From DASQFQ01 sp963730115 (GTDB taxonomy: Bacteria > Actinomycetota > Thermoleophilia > Solirubrobacterales > Solirubrobacteraceae), in the NCBI GenBank assembly GCA_963730115.1, contig CAVSQM010000004.1, positions 124,001 through 188,000 on the forward strand: DNA of 64,000 bases. The letters are read 5' to 3'. The notes beneath the pieces were generated by a model, which did no database searches, was not told the origin of the DNA, and worked only from the letters and a program-made list of their open reading frames with translations. The first letter of the stretch is position 1. Each line of letters opens with the position of its first letter. Of this stretch, positions 59,606-64,000 are shown piece by piece. A program made the position numbers and the translations under genes.

Positions 59606-60988
59606 ATGGGCACTGACGAGGATTCGACGGTCGGCGCGCGCGCCGCCACCGGCCGCGCGGAGCGCGCGCGGCCGCACGGCGACGCCGCGATGCCCGGGTG
59701 GTACCGGACTGCGGGTGCTGCGAGCTGGCGCTTCCTGGCGATCGCCGGTGCCGTGTACGTCGTGCTGTACGCGCTCGTGCACCTGCGGGTGATCGTGCTC
59801 CCCATCATCGTCGCGATCCTGGCGAGCACGCTGCTGCTGCCGATCGTGAGCTGGCTGAAGGGGCGCCGCGTCCCGGACGGGCTGGCCGCGGCGCTGTCGA
59901 TGCTCGCGGCAGCCCTCGTCCTCGCCGCGATCGTCACCGCGATCGCGCCGTCGCTCGGCAGCCAGCTGGGAGACCTGCGCACCCAGGCCGAGGATGGCGT
60001 CCGAGAGGCCACGGATCAGCTCGCCAAGCCGCCGTTCGACGTCAGCGAGGGAGAGCTCCGCGACCGCGTCGACCAGGGCCTCGAGACGCTGCGCGAGAAC
60101 AGCGGCGTGCTCGCGCGCGGCCTCGGGTCCGGCGCGGTCCTGCTCGGCGAGGTGCTGACCGGGCTCATCGTGGCCGTGCTGCTCTGCTTCTTCCTCCTCA
60201 AGGACGGCGAGCAGATGTGGGCCTGGGTCCTCCGGCTCGTCCGCGAGCGCAGCCGGTCCGACGCGGACGAGGTGGGCAACCGTGTGTACACGGCGCTCGC
60301 CGGTTACGTGCGCGGGATCGCCATGGTCGGGTTCGTGGACGCCGTCCTGATCGCGATCGCCCTGGTCCTCATCGGGGTCCCGCTGGTCGTGCCGCTGGCG
60401 GTGATCACGTTCTTCGCCGCGTTCGTGCCGCTGATCGGCGCGTTCGTGGCCGGGCTGCTCGCGTGCCTCGTCGCGCTCGTCTCCGGTGGCGTGGTGGACG
60501 CGCTGCTGGTGCTCGGAGCGATCATCCTCGTGCAGCAGGTCGAGGGCCATGTCCTGTACCCGCTCCTGATGTCGCGCGCAGTGCACCTGCACCCGGCGGT
60601 CATCGTGGTCTCGCTCGCCGCCGGCGGCATCCTCGCCGGGATCATCGGCGTCTTCCTCGCCGTCCCTGTCGCCGGTGTCGTCTCGGTGGTCGTCGAGTAC
60701 GCGCAGAACCGACCGCCGCCTGATACGCCGCTTGACGGAATCGCCCGCCGCGGGCTGAGCGGCTACCGCCCTACCACTTCCGTCCGTCGTAGCAATCGAA
60801 GCCCATGTGGCTCACCTCCCGTGTTCGTCTCGGCGGCAAGCTCCCGAGACGCCTTCGGTGACCCGGCCGACTCCGAGGAGTCCCGTGGGCTTTGCGGACC
60901 CGCCTCGCGACGGGGGTGCCTTTTCGGGGGTGTGCCTGGTTTGACGTTGTTCACCAATCAGTGTCGGCAGCGCAGCGGCTCGCCTTGA
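59606..60988 (+). CDS. AI-2E family transporter (C-terminal tail uncertain)
   Basis: The first about 370 residues form a typical AI-2E-family membrane protein with eight helices, an LRVIVLPIIVAILASTLLLP start, the large loop containing LREN, the LLCFFLLKDGEQMW segment and the IILVQQVEGHVLYPLLMSRAV signature. The family includes transporters of autoinducer-2 or Na+/H+. From about 60720 the frame continues for about 89 residues that are not family-like and lie opposite the riboswitch. A shift of one base there would give a stop at 60721, so the true protein may end near 60723. Confidence 0.85.
   Translation: MGTDEDSTVGARAATGRAERARPHGDAAMPGWYRTAGAASWRFLAIAGAVYVVLYALVHLRVIVLPIIVAILASTLLLPIVSWLKGRRVPDGLAAALSMLAAALVLAAIVTAIAPSLGSQLGDLRTQAEDGVREATDQLAKPPFDVSEGELRDRVDQGLETLRENSGVLARGLGSGAVLLGEVLTGLIVAVLLCFFLLKDGEQMWAWVLRLVRERSRSDADEVGNRVYTALAGYVRGIAMVGFVDAVLIAIALVLIGVPLVVPLAVITFFAAFVPLIGAFVAGLLACLVALVSGGVVDALLVLGAIILVQQVEGHVLYPLLMSRAVHLHPAVIVVSLAAGGILAGIIGVFLAVPVAGVVSVVVEYAQNRPPPDTPLDGIARRGLSGYRPTTSVRRSNRSPCGSPPVFVSAASSRDAFGDPADSEESRGLCGPASRRGCLFGGVPGLTLFTNQCRQRSGSP
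60771..60806 (-). CDS. Eleven-codon reading frame after the riboswitch
   Basis: ATG 60806 begins a frame for the 11-residue peptide MGFDCYDGRKW, ending at a TAG (60771). GGGAGGTG at 60813-60820, 6 bases upstream, is a strong Shine-Dalgarno match. No gene follows on this strand; beyond it is the antisense of the AI-2E gene. It may be a real regulated small peptide or the 5' stump of a lost gene that the riboswitch used to control. Confidence 0.45.
   Translation of the reverse strand: MGFDCYDGRKW
60827..60850 (-). promoter_or_regulatory. Downstream hairpin overlapping the riboswitch P1 strand
   Basis: GTCTCGG (60850-60844, read on the minus strand) and CCGAGAC (60833-60827) form a perfect 7-bp stem with a 10-nt loop. 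Its 5' arm overlaps TCGGG (60848-60844), the 3' side of the proposed aptamer P1 helix, so the two structures are mutually exclusive. It is a candidate expression platform. It has no U-run, so a plain intrinsic terminator is not clear. Confidence 0.45.
60844..60930 (-). promoter_or_regulatory. Cyclic-di-GMP-I (GEMM) riboswitch-like aptamer
   Basis: On the minus strand the RNA has the conserved GEMM blocks in order: AGGCACC, a hairpin CCCGUC-GCGA-GGCGGG (60914-60899) with a GNRA loop, CGCAAAGC (60896-60889), a second hairpin with stem GACUC and loop CUCG (60882-60869), then GGCCGGGUCACCGAAGG (60868-60852). P1 can form between CCCGA (60928-60924) and UCGGG (60848-60844). The CGCAAAGC and GGGUnACCGA blocks are the hallmarks of c-di-GMP-I aptamers. 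Confirmation by a covariance model search is needed. Confidence 0.7.
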
Positions 60989-61019
60989 GCCGCATTGCCG
61001 AGAGGCCGATGAGAGCGCA

Positions 61020-62158
61020 ATGCACCGGTACTACGTGCACCTGGCGTGGCGGGCGGCCGGCTTCTCGGGCGTCGAGCGAGACGCGCTGCTGGGCGGCGTC
61101 GCGCTGCTGGCGGCGGCGGTCCTCGTCGCCGGCTTCGCCGGCGAGCCGGCGGGCTCGCGCGCGGGTTCGGCGTCGCCGGCCTGGCGGGGCTCGCGGTCGG
61201 CGCCGCCTCGCGCGGCATGCGCCACCTTCGGGCGGGGGAGCGCGCCGCGCTGCCCACGTCGCTTGCGCGGGTGTGCCTGCGTGCGCGTGCGTTGCGCGCG
61301 TTCAGCGCCGTCACCGTGGGCGTCTCGCTCGGCCTCCCGCTGGCCGCCGTCGTCGCCGTCGTCGCCGTGGCCTCGTGGGGGTGGCTGGCCGTCGCCGGTG
61401 TGCTACTGCTCGGCTGCGCCGCGATGTTCGTGACGTGGCTCGGTGAGACGCGCCGCGGCGAGGAGCCGTACACACGCGGCTCGGCCGCCGCCACGGAGCT
61501 GCTCGGGCGCCTGTCGATGCGCGCCGACATGGTCGCGCCCAGGCTCGTCGTCAGCCCTGGCCCTGTGGCGACCGCCTGGACGGCCCGCGGCCGCATCCAC
61601 GTCACCCGCCCACTGCTCGAGCTGCTCACCGACACCGAGCTCGAGGCCGTGCTCGCGCACGAGCTCGCCCACCTCGGCTACCGCGACGCCGCCGCAATGG
61701 AGATCTGCTCCGCGCCGAGCCGCGTGCTGCTCGCGTGCGCGCGAACCCTGTCGCGATCGCTGGTCGGCCTCATCCGCAGCCCGGCGCTGCTCATCCCGGG
61801 CGGCACGTCCGTCGCAAGCGTGGTCGCCGCGCTCGGCGCGGTGTTCGTCCCGCCCGCGTTCGTCGTCGGCTGGACCTCGCGGCTGTCGGTGCTCGGCATG
61901 TCGCGGGCGCGCGAGTTCGCGGCCGACGCGGCGGCGGCCACCCTCACCGGCCGCCCGAGCGCGCTCGGTTCCGCACTGCTCAAGCTCGAGCGTCAGCGCC
62001 AGTGGACGCCGCGCGCCGACCTGCGCCAGGTCGAGTCGTACGCGGTGCTCTGCATCGTCGGGACCGGCGGCTCGCGCCTGCTCTCCACGCACCCGCCGGT
62101 GCTCGCGCGCGTGCGACGGCTCGAGACGCTCGAGCGCCGGCTGCGGACCGCGGGCTAG
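61020..62158 (+). CDS. M48-like membrane metallopeptidase (frame break near the N-terminus)
   Basis: This is a protein of about 379 residues of the M48 type. The N-terminus from ATG 61020 (MHRYYVHLAW, then a membrane helix LLGGVALLAAAVLVAGFAG) is in one frame. From about 61150 the continuation (LARGFGVAGLAGL) is in another, so an indel lies there. Transmembrane helices precede the zinc site HELAHLGYRD (HExxH), with EFAADAAAA giving the third ligand in the family's ExxxD motif. It is a membrane-bound protease, possibly for protein quality control. Sequence error is the simplest explanation of the break. Confidence 0.82.
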
Positions 62159-62222
62159 GCACTCCGTCCTAGGACCGATTGCGCCTGGGAAGTGCGACCG
62201 GGTCGGCTCTACCGTGCCTCGC

Positions 62223-62654
62223 ATGCCCTCCCTCCCGCACGCCGTCGGCGTCAACCACGTGGCGCTCGAGGTCGATGACGTCGAGCGCGCGATCGCCTTC
62301 TACTCCCGCCTTTTCCACCTCCGCGGCGTCGAGCGTGCCTATGGCGGCGCCTTCCTCGACCTCGGCGACCAGTTCATCGCGCTCTTCCCGCCCGGCGCGG
62401 GCGAGGAGCGGCACTTCGGGTTGGTGGTCGATGACAAGGAGCGCGCCCGCGAGGTGTTGGATGCCGAGAGGATCGCGATGCTGCCCGGACCCCGCGTCGA
62501 CTTCCACGATCCGTTCGGGAACCGGGTGCAGATCGTGCAGTACGACCAGATCCAGCTCCTCAAGGACGCGCGGGTGCTGAGCGCGCTCGGCCTCCCGGCC
62601 CTGGGCAAGAGCGAGGCGGCGCGGGCGGAGCTGCGCTCGAACGGACTCGCGTAG
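62223..62654 (+). CDS. Glyoxalase/VOC-superfamily protein
   Basis: This is a 143-residue protein with a single VOC (glyoxalase/bleomycin resistance/dioxygenase) domain: GVNHVALEVDDVERAIAFYSRLFHLRGVE, FGLVVDDKERAREVLD and FHDPFGNRVQIVQYDQIQ. Metal-binding residues are His in VNHVALEV and Glu or Gln near the end of the second motif. The function is unknown. The ATG at 62223 is in a short gap after the M48 gene. A C-terminal tail (SEAARAEL) is extra. Confidence 0.88.
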   Translation: MPSLPHAVGVNHVALEVDDVERAIAFYSRLFHLRGVERAYGGAFLDLGDQFIALFPPGAGEERHFGLVVDDKERAREVLDAERIAMLPGPRVDFHDPFGNRVQIVQYDQIQLLKDARVLSALGLPALGKSEAARAELRSNGLA

Positions 62655-62661
62655 TCGCCGG

Positions 62662-62680
62662 CTCTCAGGGTCCTCTCAGG
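62662..62680. promoter_or_regulatory. Direct repeats CTCTCAGG with 11-bp period
   Basis: CTCTCAGG occurs at 62662-62669 and 62673-62680, an 11-bp period, upstream of the GT39 gene (start 62725). OmpR/PhoB-type response regulators commonly bind direct repeats of this spacing. This may be a regulated promoter; a similar match elsewhere in the window was not found by eye. Binding is inferred. Confidence 0.4.
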
Positions 62681-62724
62681 CTTCTCGGAGCTGCGGCTCA
62701 GCGCGGTCGCCGACCTTGCTGAGC

Positions 62725-64000
62725 ATGCTGACCTCACTCCGCCGCCGCCTGGCCGTCGCGCCCGCCGGCCCTTCGACTTCGATCCCGACCTCTGCCCCGC
62801 GAGCCGCGACGCGCTTCTCCCCCCGTGTGCGCCCCGAGCTCGCGGGGCTGCTGGTGCTCGCCGCGCTCCTCAACCTGTGGGCGCTCAGCCGCAACGGGAT
62901 GGCGAACGAGTACTACAGCGCCACCGTGCGCTCGATGACCTCGAGCTGGCACAACTTCCTCTACGGCGCCTTCGATCCAGCCGGCGTGATGACCGTCGAC
63001 AAGCCGCCGCTCGCGCTATGGGTGCAGGCGGCGTCGGCGAAGGTGTTCGGCTTCTCGTCGCTGAGCATGCTCGTGCCGCAGGCGCTGATGGGCGTCGCGG
63101 CGGTCGGGCTCGTCTATGACCTGACGCGGCGCGTGTGGGGCCGGCCGGCGGGCTTCGTCGCCGGGCTCGCGCTCGCGCTGACGCCGATCTCGGTGGCGAT
63201 CGCACGCCACAACAACCCGGACATGCTGCTCGTGCTGTGCTGCGTGGCGGCGCTGTGGTTCGTCGTGCGCGGGCTGGCCGACGGGCGGACGCGCTGGCTC
63301 GTGCTCGCGGGCGTGATGATCGGGCTCGGGTTCGAGACGAAGATGGCGGCGGCGCTGATCGTGGTGCCCGCGCTGGCGGCGGCGTGGCTGTGGGCCGCGC
63401 CGGGCGGCGGCTTCACGCGTGTACGGCAGCTGTTCGCCGGCGGCCTGGCGATGGTCGCGGTCGGCGCGGCGTGGCCGCTGCTGATCGCGTTGACGCCGTC
63501 GGCGTCGCGGCCGTGGGTGTCCGGCACGAGCGACAACTCGATCTGGTCGCTGATCGTGGGCTACAACGGCGCCGGCCGCGTGGCCGGCCAGGCCGGCGGG
63601 CCCGGCGGCGGCATGGGCGGCGGCGGTGGTGGCGGCGGCGTGTTCGGAGGCCCGGCCGGCGTGTTCCGCCTGCTCGACTCCTCGATGGGCGCGCAGGCGG
63701 GCTGGCTGCTCGGCTTCGCGCTCGTGAGCGGGATCGCGATCCTCGTCGGCTCGCGCCTGCGGCGCGGCGACGCCCGGACCGGCTGGCTGATCGCCACCGG
63801 CGGCGCCTTTCTCGCCTGCGCGGTCGTCTTCTCGGCCGCCGAGGGGATCTTCCACCCGTACTACGTCTCGCTGCTCGCGCCGTTCACCGCGGCGCTGGTC
63901 GGCGGCGGCGTCGGCCAGTTCCTGCGCGGCGACCGCTCGACGCTGTGGCTCGCCCCGGTCGCCGTGGTGATCGGCGGCGTGGTCGAGCTCGTCGTGCTCG
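62725..64000 (+). CDS. GT39-family (PMT/ArnT-like) glycosyltransferase, 3' end outside window
   Basis: This is an integral membrane glycosyltransferase, incomplete at the window edge. At least 425 residues are seen. An N-terminal basic segment is followed by helices and the catalytic luminal loop with YYSATVRSMTSSWHNFLYG and MTVDKPPLALWVQ, where the Asp of the family's (K/T)VDKPPL motif is essential. A glycine-rich loop (GGPGGGMGGGGGGGG) follows at about residue 290. Members move sugars from polyprenyl phosphate to lipids or proteins. The start is ATG 62725. Confidence 0.9.
   Translation, partial: MLTSLRRRLAVAPAGPSTSIPTSAPRAATRFSPRVRPELAGLLVLAALLNLWALSRNGMANEYYSATVRSMTSSWHNFLYGAFDPAGVMTVDKPPLALWVQAASAKVFGFSSLSMLVPQALMGVAAVGLVYDLTRRVWGRPAGFVAGLALALTPISVAIARHNNPDMLLVLCCVAALWFVVRGLADGRTRWLVLAGVMIGLGFETKMAAALIVVPALAAAWLWAAPGGGFTRVRQLFAGGLAMVAVGAAWPLLIALTPSASRPWVSGTSDNSIWSLIVGYNGAGRVAGQAGGPGGGMGGGGGGGGVFGGPAGVFRLLDSSMGAQAGWLLGFALVSGIAILVGSRLRRGDARTGWLIATGGAFLACAVVFSAAEGIFHPYYVSLLAPFTAALVGGGVGQFLRGDRSTLWLAPVAVVIGGVVELVVL

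Noticed and set aside
60989..61019. A promoter or second riboswitch before the M48 gene
   Set aside because: The gap is too short and shows no conserved blocks. The GEMM-like element reads the other way.
1..64000. tRNA or rRNA genes, prophage, transposon or integration site
   Set aside because: No cloverleaf, rRNA block, integrase, transposase or terminal repeat was recognised on either strand by eye. Tools such as tRNAscan-SE could still find a weak one.

Overview
The window is very GC-rich (roughly 70% by eye) and gene-dense. Short intergenic gaps, frequent ATGA, GTGA and TGATG stop/start overlaps, many NarL-type two-component systems and a PPOX-type F420/flavin enzyme all point to a high-GC actinomycete. 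The mix (dodecins, a GT39 transferase with a glycine loop, proteins with an LQRTAGN leader, and a protocatechuate operon) resembles soil Thermoleophilia such as Solirubrobacter or Conexibacter. That taxonomic placement is inference. I see no rRNA, tRNA, CRISPR array, phage or insertion sequence.

Layout. 1-9.0 kb: a frameshifted DUF3089 hydrolase, a GH3 beta-glucosidase, small SnoaL and cupin proteins, a NYN/OST-HTH RNase-like protein, a lipoprotein and a GH38 alpha-mannosidase. 9-19.5 kb: a patchwork of small secreted proteins, methyltransferases, a MASE1 histidine kinase, DHFR-like, DUF427 and TspO proteins, with several gene remnants (monooxygenase, lectin, TetR, sigma/unknown). 19.5-33 kb: a large LuxR-type ATPase regulator, a putative zinc protease with an eCIS-type N-terminal motif, a possible PD-(D/E)XK protein, an amidase, two complete two-component systems, two back-to-back dodecins and a tiny zinc ribbon. 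33-46.4 kb: a catabolic island. An NMT1/tauT-type ABC transporter and a thiamine-diphosphate enzyme on the minus strand are divergent from a tightly coupled operon pcaI-pcaJ-pcaF-pcaH-pcaG-iclR-MFS-pobA for 4-hydroxybenzoate and protocatechuate breakdown. PcaB, PcaC and PcaD are not in the window. 46.4-57.7 kb: arginase-family and RTX-repeat proteins, a second eCIS-motif protein with a caspase-like His/Cys pattern, a cyclase, an epimerase, IlvD, Ohr, a heme-type membrane protein and an ABC-2 exporter. 57.8-64 kb: a DesK/DesR-like pair divergent from that exporter, an AI-2E transporter, a cyclic-di-GMP-I riboswitch-like element on the minus strand, an M48 protease, a VOC protein and the start of a GT39 glycosyltransferase that runs off the end.

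Most notable: (i) a good match to the c-di-GMP-I (GEMM) aptamer at 60844-60930, minus strand, followed by a well-placed ribosome site and an 11-codon reading frame and no ordinary gene; (ii) two unrelated predicted proteases that both carry LQRTAGN(R/H)AV at residues 34-43, a motif associated with cargo of extracellular contractile injection systems, with no injection machinery nearby; (iii) at least six otherwise intact genes with frame breaks, best explained by residual assembly indels but worth checking before calling pseudogenes.
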